Source: Ralstonia sp. UBA689
GTDB taxonomy: Bacteria > Pseudomonadota > Gammaproteobacteria > Burkholderiales > Burkholderiaceae
Reading direction: 5' to 3'
DNA: 64,000 nt
Assembly: GCF_002298975.1 (NCBI RefSeq)
Contig: NZ_DBMV01000021.1
Span: forward strand, 1 to 64,000
The translations under genes were made by a program, and so were the position numbers. The notes beneath the pieces are model-generated. The model was not told the origin of the DNA, made no database searches, and saw only the letters and a program-made list of their open reading frames with translations. Shown here in pieces: positions 23,301 through 31,561 of the stretch (its first letter is position 1; every line of letters starts with the position of its first letter).

Positions 23301-24782
23301 ATGGCAGTCCGGTTCTACGATGAAATGCTCAACTGGCATGGCGAACGCAGCCCGCATGCCGCCGAACCGGCCCCGGGAGCGCTCGTCCAGCAGGGCGAGG
23401 TGCGCAGCCACTACGGACGCTTTGCCGAATGGCTGGGCAATCAGTCCGCCACCACGCTGCAGAACAAGCGTGCCGAAGCCGACCTTATCTTTCGCCGCGT
23501 CGGCATCACCTTTGCCGTGTACGGCGACAAGGACGAGTCGAACAGCGGCACCGAGCGCACGATTCCGTTCGACATCATTCCGCGCATCTTCCCAGCCAGC
23601 GAATGGGCGACGCTTGAGCGCGGCCTGCGCCAGCGTGTGGACGCGCTCAACCGCTTCCTGCACGACATCTATCACGAGCAGAACATCCTGCGCGCCGGAG
23701 TCATCCCGCCCGATCAGATCTACAACAACGCCCAGTACCGCCCCGACATGCTGGGCGTGAACGTGCCGCGCGACATCTATGCGCACGTGGCCGGCATCGA
23801 CATCGTGCGGGCCGGCGAAGGCGAGTTCTACGTGCTGGAAGACAACCTGCGCGTGCCATCGGGCGTGTCGTACATGCTGGAAAACCGCAAGATGATGATG
23901 CGGCTGTTTCCGGAACTGTTCGCGCGCAATCGTGTGGCGCCGGTCGCGCATTACCCCGATCTGTTGCTCGACATGCTGCGTAGCGTGTCGCCGCAGAACA
24001 TTGCCGATCCGACCGTGGTGGTGCTCACGCCGGGCATGTACAACTCGGCGTATTTCGAGCATGCGTTCCTGGCCCAGCAGATGGGTGTGGAGCTGGTGGA
24101 AGGGCACGACCTGTTCGTGCAGGATGACCACCTCTACATGCGCACCACGCAAGGTCCGCAGCGCATCGACGTGATCTACCGCCGTGTCGACGACGATTTC
24201 CTCGATCCGCTGGTATTCCGCCCGGATTCCTCGCTGGGCGCGGCGGGGCTGCTGTCAGTCTACCGTGCGGGCAACGTTACGATCTGCAATGCCATCGGCA
24301 CCGGCGTGGCGGATGACAAGTCGATCTATCCGTACGTGCCCGACATGATTCGTTTCTACCTGGGCGAGGAGCCGATCCTCAACAACGTGCCGACCTACAT
24401 GTGCCGCCGTCCGGACGACCTGCAATACGTGCTCGACCACATGGGCGAGCTGGTGATCAAGGAGACGCACGGCGCGGGCGGGTACGGCATGCTGGTTGGC
24501 CCGGCCGCCACCAAGGACGAGATCGCCGCGTTCCGCGAGGTGGTGAAGGCGCGCCCCGAGCAGTACATCGCCCAGCCGACGCTGGCGCTGTCCACGTGCC
24601 CGACCTATGTCGAAGCCGGTATCGCGCCACGCCACATCGACCTGCGCCCCTTCGTACTGTCGGGCAAGGACGTGCGCATGGTGCCGGGCGGCCTCACGCG
24701 CGTGGCGCTGCGGGCGGGCTCGCTGGTGGTCAACTCGTCGCAGGGCGGCGGGACGAAGGATACGTGGGTGCTGGAGCGCTGA
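23301..24782 (+). CDS. Circularly permuted ATP-grasp type 2 protein
   Basis: The 493-residue protein of the circularly permuted ATP-grasp family (PF14403/DUF404-407) is a predicted peptide-bond-forming amidoligase. Typical blocks are FLHDIYHEQNILRAGVIP, VLEDNLRVPSGVSYMLENR, VVVLTPGMYNSAYFEHAFLA, VKETHGAGGYGMLVGP-like (IKETHGAGGYGMLVGP here) and RPFVLSGKDVRMVPGGLTR. The ATG at 23301 is preceded by GGGGAGATC. It opens a five-gene operon with alpha-E, transglutaminase, Anbu and a hydrolase. In such operons the ligase is proposed to attach or build a peptide tag that the Anbu peptidase or transglutaminase then processes. Substrate unknown. Confidence 0.93.
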   Translation: MAVRFYDEMLNWHGERSPHAAEPAPGALVQQGEVRSHYGRFAEWLGNQSATTLQNKRAEADLIFRRVGITFAVYGDKDESNSGTERTIPFDIIPRIFPASEWATLERGLRQRVDALNRFLHDIYHEQNILRAGVIPPDQIYNNAQYRPDMLGVNVPRDIYAHVAGIDIVRAGEGEFYVLEDNLRVPSGVSYMLENRKMMMRLFPELFARNRVAPVAHYPDLLLDMLRSVSPQNIADPTVVVLTPGMYNSAYFEHAFLAQQMGVELVEGHDLFVQDDHLYMRTTQGPQRIDVIYRRVDDDFLDPLVFRPDSSLGAAGLLSVYRAGNVTICNAIGTGVADDKSIYPYVPDMIRFYLGEEPILNNVPTYMCRRPDDLQYVLDHMGELVIKETHGAGGYGMLVGPAATKDEIAAFREVVKARPEQYIAQPTLALSTCPTYVEAGIAPRHIDLRPFVLSGKDVRMVPGGLTRVALRAGSLVVNSSQGGGTKDTWVLER

Positions 24783-24842
24783 AGGCTCGCTCATTGTCGC
24801 AACCTGGCAATCGATCAATCGAATACGCAAAAAGGGAACGCC

Positions 24843-25793
24843 ATGCTTAGCCGCACCGCAGACCACCTTTTCTGGATGGCGCGCTACACCGAACGGGCCG
24901 AGAACACCGCCCGCATGCTCGACGTCAACTATCAGACCTCGCTGCTGCCGCAATCGGCGGAAGTGGCGGAGCAAGGCTGGTGGGCGATGCTCGACATCTC
25001 TGAACTCACGCAGGTTTTCGATGAGCGCTACGGCCTGCTCTCGCGCGATGACGTGATCGACTTCATGGTGCGCGACATGACCAACCCGTCGTCGATCATG
25101 AGCTGCCTGCGCGGCGCGCGCGAGAATGCCCGGGCGGTACGCGGCTCCATCACGACCGAGGTGTGGGAGACCATCAACACCACTTGGCTGGACGTGCAGC
25201 GCCTGATTGGCGAGGGCATGCTGCGAGACGATCCGTCGCAGTTCTTCGAGTGGGTGAAGTTCCGCTCGCACCTGTCGCGCGGTGTGCAGGTCGGCACCAT
25301 GCTCACGGACGACGCGTTCCACTTCATGCGCCTCGGCACCTTCCTGGAGCGTGCCGATAACACCGCACGGCTGCTCGACGTGAAGTTCCAATCCACGCCC
25401 ACGCGAGACGAAACCGCTGCCGAGCAGGGGGATTTCTATCATTGGGCCGCCACGCTGCGCTCCGTTTCGGGCTTCGAGGTGTATCGCAAGATCTACCGCA
25501 ACGTCATCACGCCGACGCGCGTGGCTGAGCTGCTGATCTTGCGCAGCGACATGCCGCGCTCGCTGCTGGCTAGCATGGACGAGGTGGTGGCGATCCTCTC
25601 CACGGTACGCAACAGTCAGTCGGCCGAGACGGAGCGTCGCGCTGGTAAACTGCACGCCGACCTGCGGTACGCCCGCATCGAAGATATTTTTGCGGTCGGC
25701 CTGCACCCGTGGCTGACCAACTTCTTGGAGCGCATCGGCGACCTGGGCAACGGCATCAGCCAGGATTTCCTGGTGCCACTCGATGCGGTGTGA
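24843..25793 (+). CDS. Alpha-E domain protein
   Basis: The 316-residue, entirely helical protein of the alpha-E family (DUF403) has the diagnostic opening MLSRTADHLFWMARYTERAE. It also has repeated charged helices with FLERADNTARLLDVK and HPWLTNFLERIGDLG. The family occurs almost only beside the circularly permuted ATP-grasp ligase and is thought to work with it; no catalytic activity is known. It starts 60 bp after the ligase gene, in the same direction. Confidence 0.94.
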   Translation: MLSRTADHLFWMARYTERAENTARMLDVNYQTSLLPQSAEVAEQGWWAMLDISELTQVFDERYGLLSRDDVIDFMVRDMTNPSSIMSCLRGARENARAVRGSITTEVWETINTTWLDVQRLIGEGMLRDDPSQFFEWVKFRSHLSRGVQVGTMLTDDAFHFMRLGTFLERADNTARLLDVKFQSTPTRDETAAEQGDFYHWAATLRSVSGFEVYRKIYRNVITPTRVAELLILRSDMPRSLLASMDEVVAILSTVRNSQSAETERRAGKLHADLRYARIEDIFAVGLHPWLTNFLERIGDLGNGISQDFLVPLDAV

Positions 25794-25850
25794 TGCGCGG
25801 GGCATTTTGATTCCATTGGGGCGCTGCTTTCGGGTGGCGCCCGCGTCATC

Positions 25851-26687
25851 GTGAAATACCAAATTCGCCATACGACGGTCTACCGTTATGCAGAGCCGCT
25901 ACGCCACAGCGTGCACGAACTGCGGCTGACGCCTCGCAGCGGACCACTGCAGCAAGTGGATAGCTGGCAGATCCACGCCCCCGGCAAGCTGACGCGCGCC
26001 AGTGACGGTTTCGGCAACGTGGTGCATCACTTCACGCTGGGCAATCGCGCTGAGGACATCACCATCGACGCGCGCGGTATCGTCGAGGCTTTCCCGTCCG
26101 GCTCGCCGGGCAGCCGCAGCTTTACCGATGCGCCCGGGGAAGGGCGCTACCGCGTTTCGCCGCTGTATTTTCTGAGCGCCACCCCGCTGACCTTCGCACC
26201 GCCCGAGATGGTGGCGTTCGCACGTGAGCACGCATTGGTGCCGGGCGATGCCGAATCCGCGCTGCACCTGGCCCATGCCATTGCCCAGCGCGTCCGCTAC
26301 AAGCCCAACACGACCGATGTGGGCACGACCGCCGCCGAGGCCTTTCGCCTGGGCGCGGGCGTGTGCCAGGACCAGGCGCAGGTGATGGTGGCGTGCTGCC
26401 GGGCGCTGGGCGTGCCGGCGCGCTATGTCAGCGGCTACTTCCACGCGGTCGGCGAGGAAGATCTCGCCAGCCATGCTTGGGTCGATGTCTGCCTCGATGC
26501 CGATTCGCACACGTGGTGCAGCATCGATGTCACCCACCAATGTTTTACCGATGGGCGCCATATTCGCCTGGCGGTCGGCCGCGACTATCAATCGGCCGCG
26601 CCGATTCGCGGCATCCGCCAGGGCGGCGGCGCCGAGACGCTGGACGTGACCATCTCCATCGAGCCGCTACCGGCCGAGGTTTCTTGA
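25851..26687 (+). CDS. Transglutaminase-like cysteine peptidase family protein
   Basis: The 278-residue cytoplasmic protein begins at GTG 25851 (MKYQIRHTTVYRYAEPL, the usual start of this group). An N-terminal beta-rich region (about 1-95) is followed by a transglutaminase core with catalytic Cys in GAGVCQDQAQ, His in SHAWVDVCL and Asp downstream in WCSIDVTH. Such proteins can hydrolyse or transfer amide bonds and are a standard partner of the ATP-grasp/alpha-E pair. This suggests removal or exchange of the peptide linkage made by the ligase (inference). Confidence 0.93.
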   Translation: MKYQIRHTTVYRYAEPLRHSVHELRLTPRSGPLQQVDSWQIHAPGKLTRASDGFGNVVHHFTLGNRAEDITIDARGIVEAFPSGSPGSRSFTDAPGEGRYRVSPLYFLSATPLTFAPPEMVAFAREHALVPGDAESALHLAHAIAQRVRYKPNTTDVGTTAAEAFRLGAGVCQDQAQVMVACCRALGVPARYVSGYFHAVGEEDLASHAWVDVCLDADSHTWCSIDVTHQCFTDGRHIRLAVGRDYQSAAPIRGIRQGGGAETLDVTISIEPLPAEVS

Positions 26688-26779
26688 GTGAACTGAGCGC
26701 AGCTTTCAAGCGTATCAATGCGTTGCAATTGGCGCGCTAGAATGCTCTCAACTTACCCATTCCGTTTGTTGCTGCTCCC

Positions 26780-27682
26780 ATGACTTATTGCGTCGCCATG
26801 CGCCTGGACGCTGGCTTGGTCTTCCTGTCGGACTCCCGTACCAACGCGGGCGTCGACGCCATCTCCACCTTCCGCAAGATGACCGTCTTCGAGCGCGAGG
26901 GCGATCGCGTCATGGTGCTGCTGACCGCCGGCAACCTCGCCATCAGCCAGGCCGTGCGCCAGGTGCTGACCGAGGCGCGCGACAAGCCGCGCTCGTTGTG
27001 GACGGCGCGGGATATGTTCGAGGCTGCCACCATCGTCGGCGAGGCGGTGCGCGAGGTCTACGATCGCGACGCTGCGGCGCTGGCCAAGGCCAAGATCGAC
27101 TTCAACGTCAGCATCATCTTCGGCGGACAGATCGGCAGCGAGCGGCCGCGCCTGTTCAACGTCTATGCTGCCGGCAACTTCATCGAGGCCACGCCCGAGA
27201 ACTGTTACTTCCAGATCGGCGAGGCCAAGTACGGCAAGCCCATCATCGACCGCGTGATCCGCCCGGCGCTGCCGCTGGACGAGGCCGCCAAATGTGCGCT
27301 GATCTCGATGGATTCGACGCTGAAGTCGAACATCTCCGTGGGTTTGCCGCTCGACCTGCTGGTCTACGAAGCCAACTCGCTGCACGTGACACGCTTCGTG
27401 GCCATCGATGAAGAGAATCCGTATTTCACGATGATCCGCGGCACGTGGGGCAAGCGCCTGCGCCAGGTGTTTGCCGAGATCGACGACCCGGAATGGGAGA
27501 CCCACACCACGCCGGAGCATCCGCTGCGCCGCGAAGGGCACCCGTCGGCCGAGGTGGAACCGGTCCGCATTGCCCCGCCCGCGGCGGACGCCCCAGCCGC
27601 GCCGCAACGGGCGCCCGGCCCGGTGTTCGAGCAGGTGGCGACGATCCAGCGCGTGGCTGGCGGGTCGAAAGAATCGCACTGA
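26780..27682 (+). CDS. anbu: Anbu, bacterial proteasome-related peptidase
   Basis: The 300-residue member of the Anbu family of proteasome/HslV-fold Ntn-hydrolases has Thr directly after the initiator Met (MTYCVAMRLDAGLVFLSDSR). Removing Met would expose the catalytic Thr1. D17 and K32 (counted from Thr1) match the Asp/Lys of the HslV active site. The C-terminal ~55 residues are a Pro/Ala-rich extension. Anbu forms open helical rings rather than a closed barrel in studied species, and its substrates are unclear. It sits downstream of ATP-grasp, alpha-E and transglutaminase genes, the classic Anbu neighbourhood. The start is the ATG 92 bp after the preceding stop. Confidence 0.95.
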   Translation: MTYCVAMRLDAGLVFLSDSRTNAGVDAISTFRKMTVFEREGDRVMVLLTAGNLAISQAVRQVLTEARDKPRSLWTARDMFEAATIVGEAVREVYDRDAAALAKAKIDFNVSIIFGGQIGSERPRLFNVYAAGNFIEATPENCYFQIGEAKYGKPIIDRVIRPALPLDEAAKCALISMDSTLKSNISVGLPLDLLVYEANSLHVTRFVAIDEENPYFTMIRGTWGKRLRQVFAEIDDPEWETHTTPEHPLRREGHPSAEVEPVRIAPPAADAPAAPQRAPGPVFEQVATIQRVAGGSKESH

Positions 27683-27706
27683 AAATACCCGCACAGGAAT
27701 TGGTCG

Positions 27707-28528
27707 ATGCGCGACGTGATGCTCTTTTCGCATGCCAACGGCTTTCCGATTGGCACGTACCGCAAGATGCTCGGAGAGCTGAGTGACGAATTCGACATCC
27801 AGGCGGTGGAGCGTTTCGGCCATGACCCGCGCTTTCCGGTCACCCGGTCCTGGCCCGGGCTGGTCAAGGAACTGCTGGCTGAGATCGACGCGCAGCCTGA
27901 GCCGGTCTGGCTGGTTGGTCATTCGCTGGGCGGCTTCCTGAGCCTGATGGCTGCGCTGCGTCGGCCCGAGCGGGTGCGCGGCGTGCTGATGCTGGATTCG
28001 CCCATCATTGCCGGCTGGCGCGCCAAGCTGTTGCGCGTGGCGCAATGGCTGGACATCGACGAGAGCCAATCGCCGGCGGCGGCTACTAAGAACCGGCGCA
28101 ACCTGTGGCCGGACCTCGATGCGGTCTGGAGCCACTTCAAGGCCAAGCGCAAGTTCGACCGCTGGGACGAGGATGTACTGCGCGATTACGTTGAACACGG
28201 CACCGAGCCCACCGGCCGCAACGCCGAACGCACACTGCGCTTCTCGCGCGAGATCGAATACCAGATCTACCGGACCCTGCCGACCAACATGGGGCACAAG
28301 ATTGCGGGCGGCACGCCATTTCCCGTCAGCTTCGTGGCCGGTACGCGCTCGCGGGAGATCCGCCGGGTTGGCTTGGGCGCGACCCGCCGCCTGGTCGGCA
28401 GCCGGCTGCGCTGGATCGAAGGCAGCCACCTGTATCCGATGGAAAAACCGCTGGAAACCGCCGCGCTGATTCGCGAGTTGATCAACAATATGCGCGCCGA
28501 TGCAGGCGCCATGCGGCACGCCGCCTGA
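27707..28528 (+). CDS. Alpha/beta hydrolase (Anbu operon, last gene)
   Basis: The 273-residue alpha/beta-fold hydrolase has the nucleophile elbow GHSLGG (Ser near 66-70), the N-terminal LFSHANGFPIGTY oxyanion region, and a C-terminal EGSHLYPMEKP carrying the catalytic His. Asp in MLDSPIIAG follows strand 6. No signal peptide is seen. The substrate is unknown. It begins 24 bp after anbu in the same direction, so it is very likely in the Anbu operon and ends it; pyrG has its own promoter beyond. Confidence 0.88.
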   Translation: MRDVMLFSHANGFPIGTYRKMLGELSDEFDIQAVERFGHDPRFPVTRSWPGLVKELLAEIDAQPEPVWLVGHSLGGFLSLMAALRRPERVRGVLMLDSPIIAGWRAKLLRVAQWLDIDESQSPAAATKNRRNLWPDLDAVWSHFKAKRKFDRWDEDVLRDYVEHGTEPTGRNAERTLRFSREIEYQIYRTLPTNMGHKIAGGTPFPVSFVAGTRSREIRRVGLGATRRLVGSRLRWIEGSHLYPMEKPLETAALIRELINNMRADAGAMRHAA

Positions 28529-28576
28529 TCCGCCGAATTCCACCGTTTCGACACGGATCGGACAAGGTACCTTTGC

Positions 28577-28582
28577 TATAAT
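28577..28582 (+). promoter_or_regulatory. -10 box upstream of pyrG
   Basis: A perfect TATAAT lies at 28577-28582, 27 bp before the pyrG ATG. No good -35 box at 16-18 bp spacing is visible. It separates pyrG transcription from the Anbu operon. Confidence 0.45.
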
Positions 28583-28608
28583 CCGGCTTTCCCCGGCAAG
28601 CCAGGTTT

Positions 28609-30273
28609 ATGACCAAGTTCGTATTTGTCACCGGTGGCGTTGTGTCCTCGCTCGGCAAGGGCATCGCCGCCGCCTCGCTCGCGGCCATTCTTGAGTCGCG
28701 CGGCCTCAAAGTCACCCTCCTCAAACTCGATCCCTACATCAACGTCGACCCGGGCACCATGAGCCCGCTCCAGCACGGCGAGGTGTTTGTGACCGAGGAC
28801 GGCGCAGAAACCGACCTCGATCTTGGCCACTACGAGCGCTTTGTCTCGGCCAAGATGCGCAAGGCCAATAACTTCACCACCGGCCAGGTTTACGAATCCG
28901 TGATCCGCAAGGAGCGTCGCGGCGAGTATCTCGGCAAGACGGTGCAGGTCATTCCGCACATCACCAACGAGATCCAGGCCTTCATCGAGCGTGGCGCCAA
29001 AGCCTCGCACGACGGCAAGGCCGACGTGGCGATCGTCGAGATCGGTGGCACGGTGGGCGATATTGAATCGCTGCCGTTCCTGGAAGCCGCGCGTCAGATG
29101 AGCCTGCGCCTGGGCCGCAACCAAGCCGCGTTCGTGCACCTGACGCTGGTGCCGTTCATTGCCAGCGCCGGCGAGCTCAAGACCAAGCCGACCCAGCACT
29201 CGGTGCAGAAGCTGCGCGAAATCGGCGTGCAGCCGACCGCGCTGCTGTGCCGCGCTGACCGCCCGATTCCCGACGACGAGCGCGCGAAGATTTCGCTCTT
29301 CGCCAACATGCCGCAGGACGCGGTCATCTCGGTGTGGGACGTCGACACCATCTACAAGATCCCGCAGATGCTTAACGAGCAGGGGCTGGATCGCATCATT
29401 TGCGAAGAACTGCGTATCGAGGCGCCGCCGGCGGATCTGTCCGTGTGGGCGCACATGGTGCACACGCTGGAAAATCCGCAACACGAGATCACCATTGGCA
29501 TGGTCGGCAAGTATGTCGACCTGACCGAGTCGTACAAGTCGCTCATCGAGGCGCTGCGCCACGCCGGCCTGCATACCTCGACGCGCGTCAACATTGAATA
29601 CATCGACTCCGAAGAGCTGGAGTCTGGCCATACCGCGGTATTGGAAGCGCTGGATGCGATTCTGGTGCCCGGCGGTTTTGGCAAGCGCGGGACCGAAGGC
29701 AAGATCCGTGCAATCCAGTACGCCCGTGAGAATGATGTGCCTTACCTGGGCATCTGCCTGGGGATGCAGTTGGCCGTGATTGAATTCGCCCGCCACCTGG
29801 CCGGCATGAAGGACGCCAACAGCACGGAATTCAACGATGAGACGGAACATCCGGTGGTGGCGCTCATCACCGAATGGCTGGATCGAGATGGCCGCGTCGA
29901 GAAGCGCTCCGTTGATTCCGACCTGGGCGGCACGATGCGCCTGGGCTCGCAGCGCGTGCCGGTGCAGCCAGGCACCAAGGCGTCGACGATCTACGGCGCC
30001 GAAGTCAACGAGCGCCACCGTCACCGTTACGAGGTGAACAACCACTACGTGCCGCAGTTGGAAAAGGCCGGGATGATCATCTCGGCACGCACGCCGTCCG
30101 AGAACCTGCCGGAAATGATGGAACTGCCGTCGTCAATGCACCCCTGGTTCGTCGGCGTGCAGTTCCACCCGGAATTCACCTCGACGCCGCGTGACGGCCA
30201 CCCGCTGTTCAAGGCCTACGTGGAAGCCGCGCTGGCGCATCACCAGCAGAACGCGCAACGCGCCGTCGCCTAA
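28609..30273 (+). CDS. pyrG: CTP synthase PyrG
   Basis: The 554-residue enzyme converts UTP, ATP and glutamine to CTP. The N-terminal synthetase domain starts MTKFVFVTGGVVSSLGKGI (P-loop) and includes HYERFV and EIGGTVGDIES. The C-terminal glutamine amidotransferase domain has the nucleophile Cys in GICLGMQLAV and His/Glu in FHPEFTS. Length is normal (545-555). kdsA follows after 21 bp, part of the pyrG-kdsA-eno-ftsB order found across beta-proteobacteria. Confidence 0.99.
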   Translation: MTKFVFVTGGVVSSLGKGIAAASLAAILESRGLKVTLLKLDPYINVDPGTMSPLQHGEVFVTEDGAETDLDLGHYERFVSAKMRKANNFTTGQVYESVIRKERRGEYLGKTVQVIPHITNEIQAFIERGAKASHDGKADVAIVEIGGTVGDIESLPFLEAARQMSLRLGRNQAAFVHLTLVPFIASAGELKTKPTQHSVQKLREIGVQPTALLCRADRPIPDDERAKISLFANMPQDAVISVWDVDTIYKIPQMLNEQGLDRIICEELRIEAPPADLSVWAHMVHTLENPQHEITIGMVGKYVDLTESYKSLIEALRHAGLHTSTRVNIEYIDSEELESGHTAVLEALDAILVPGGFGKRGTEGKIRAIQYARENDVPYLGICLGMQLAVIEFARHLAGMKDANSTEFNDETEHPVVALITEWLDRDGRVEKRSVDSDLGGTMRLGSQRVPVQPGTKASTIYGAEVNERHRHRYEVNNHYVPQLEKAGMIISARTPSENLPEMMELPSSMHPWFVGVQFHPEFTSTPRDGHPLFKAYVEAALAHHQQNAQRAVA

Positions 30274-30294
30274 GCGCCTGCACACGGGAACATC

Positions 30295-31149
30295 ATGAAA
30301 CTCTGCGATTTCGAGGTCGGCCTCGACAAACCGTTCTTCCTGATTGCCGGCACTTGCGTGATCGAGTCCGAGCAGATGGCGATCGACACCGCCGGCACGC
30401 TCAAGGAGATTACGGGCGCGCTGGGCATTCCGTTCATCTACAAGTCGTCGTTCGACAAGGCGAACCGCTCGTCGGACGCATCGTTCCGTGGCTTGGGCAT
30501 GGAAGAGGGCCTGCGCATCCTGGGTGAAGTTCGCCGTCAGGTAGGCGTGCCGGTGCTGACCGACGTGCACGAGATCGACGAGATCAAGCCGGTGGCCAGC
30601 GTCGTGGATGTGCTGCAGACGCCGGCCTTCCTGTGCCGCCAGACCGATTTCATCCGCGCCTGCGCGCAGAGTGGCAAGCCCGTCAACATCAAGAAGGGCC
30701 AGTTCCTCGCGCCGCACGACATGAAGAACGTCATCGACAAGGCGCGCCATGCTGCCCGCGATGCCGGCCTGCCGGAAGACAGCTTCATGGCCTGCGAACG
30801 CGGCGCCTCGTTTGGCTACAACAACCTTGTGTCGGACATGCGCTCGCTGGCGATCATGCGCGAGACGGGGGCCCCGGTGGTGTTCGATGCGACGCACTCG
30901 GTGCAACTGCCGGGCGGCCAGGGCACCAGCTCGGGTGGTCAGCGCGAGTTCGTGCCGGTGCTGGCACGTGCAGCCATCGCCGCGGGCGTGTCGGGCGTTT
31001 TCATGGAAACGCACCCCGACCCCGCATGCGCGAAATCAGACGGCCCGAATGCCGTACCGCTGCGCCGCATGAAAGACTTGCTGTCGGTACTGAAAGAACT
31101 GGATGTGCTCACCAAGCGCAGCGGTTTCCTGGAAAATCAGTTCGACTGA
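30295..31149 (+). CDS. kdsA: 3-deoxy-8-phosphooctulonate synthase KdsA
   Basis: The 284-residue TIM-barrel enzyme condenses arabinose 5-phosphate with phosphoenolpyruvate to make KDO 8-phosphate for lipopolysaccharide. Conserved parts include FLIAGTCVIES, YKSSFDKANRSS, KKGQFLAPHDM, ERGASFGYNNLVSDMR and FDATHSVQLPGG. Asn in YNNLV at the usual metal position suggests the metal-independent type. Second gene of the pyrG cluster. Confidence 0.98.
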   Translation: MKLCDFEVGLDKPFFLIAGTCVIESEQMAIDTAGTLKEITGALGIPFIYKSSFDKANRSSDASFRGLGMEEGLRILGEVRRQVGVPVLTDVHEIDEIKPVASVVDVLQTPAFLCRQTDFIRACAQSGKPVNIKKGQFLAPHDMKNVIDKARHAARDAGLPEDSFMACERGASFGYNNLVSDMRSLAIMRETGAPVVFDATHSVQLPGGQGTSSGGQREFVPVLARAAIAAGVSGVFMETHPDPACAKSDGPNAVPLRRMKDLLSVLKELDVLTKRSGFLENQFD

Positions 31150-31172
31150 TTGACTGATCCCAACCCGACCGG

Positions 31173-31190
31173 CGGCAGCGTATGCTGCCG
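31173..31190 (+). terminator. Weak hairpin after kdsA
   Basis: CGGCAGC (31173-31179) pairs with GCTGCCG (31184-31190). The following TCGTCGTTTGTTG is only moderately T-rich, so termination would be partial. Confidence 0.3.
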
Positions 31191-31223
31191 TCGTCGTTTG
31201 TTGCAGCTTCTGGAGAGAGACAC

Positions 31224-31514
31224 ATGGCCGCTGGCTACATCCTCGCGTACGTGGACGTGACCGACCCCGTGCAATACGAGCAATACAAGGTGCTGTCGAC
31301 CAAGGCCATGCAAGTTCATGGCGCGGAGCCGCTGGTGCGCGGCGGCAAGACCGAGTCGCTTGAAGGCGAGTGGAATCCCACCCGCATCGTCGTGCTCAAG
31401 TTCCCGAGCTATGACGCCGCCAAGGCCTTCCATGACAGTGAGGAGTATCGCGCCGCTCGTGAAGCGCGCTCCAAGGCCGCCAAGATGAACATGATTGTGG
31501 TTGAAGGCATTTAA
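31224..31514 (+). CDS. DUF1330 domain protein
   Basis: The 96-residue protein of the DUF1330 family has a ferredoxin-like alpha+beta barrel fold. Key stretches are GYILAYVDVTDPVQYEQYK, TESLEGEWNPTRIVVLKFPS and the FHDSEEYRAARE signature. The function is unknown; these proteins dimerise like monooxygenase-type barrels. The ATG at 31224 follows GGAGAGAGA at good spacing. It lies between kdsA and eno. Confidence 0.9.
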   Translation: MAAGYILAYVDVTDPVQYEQYKVLSTKAMQVHGAEPLVRGGKTESLEGEWNPTRIVVLKFPSYDAAKAFHDSEEYRAAREARSKAAKMNMIVVEGI

Positions 31515-31561
31515 GCCCATCGACCGCTTGCGTTAGCTTTAAGACACCAAGAGGGATTTTC

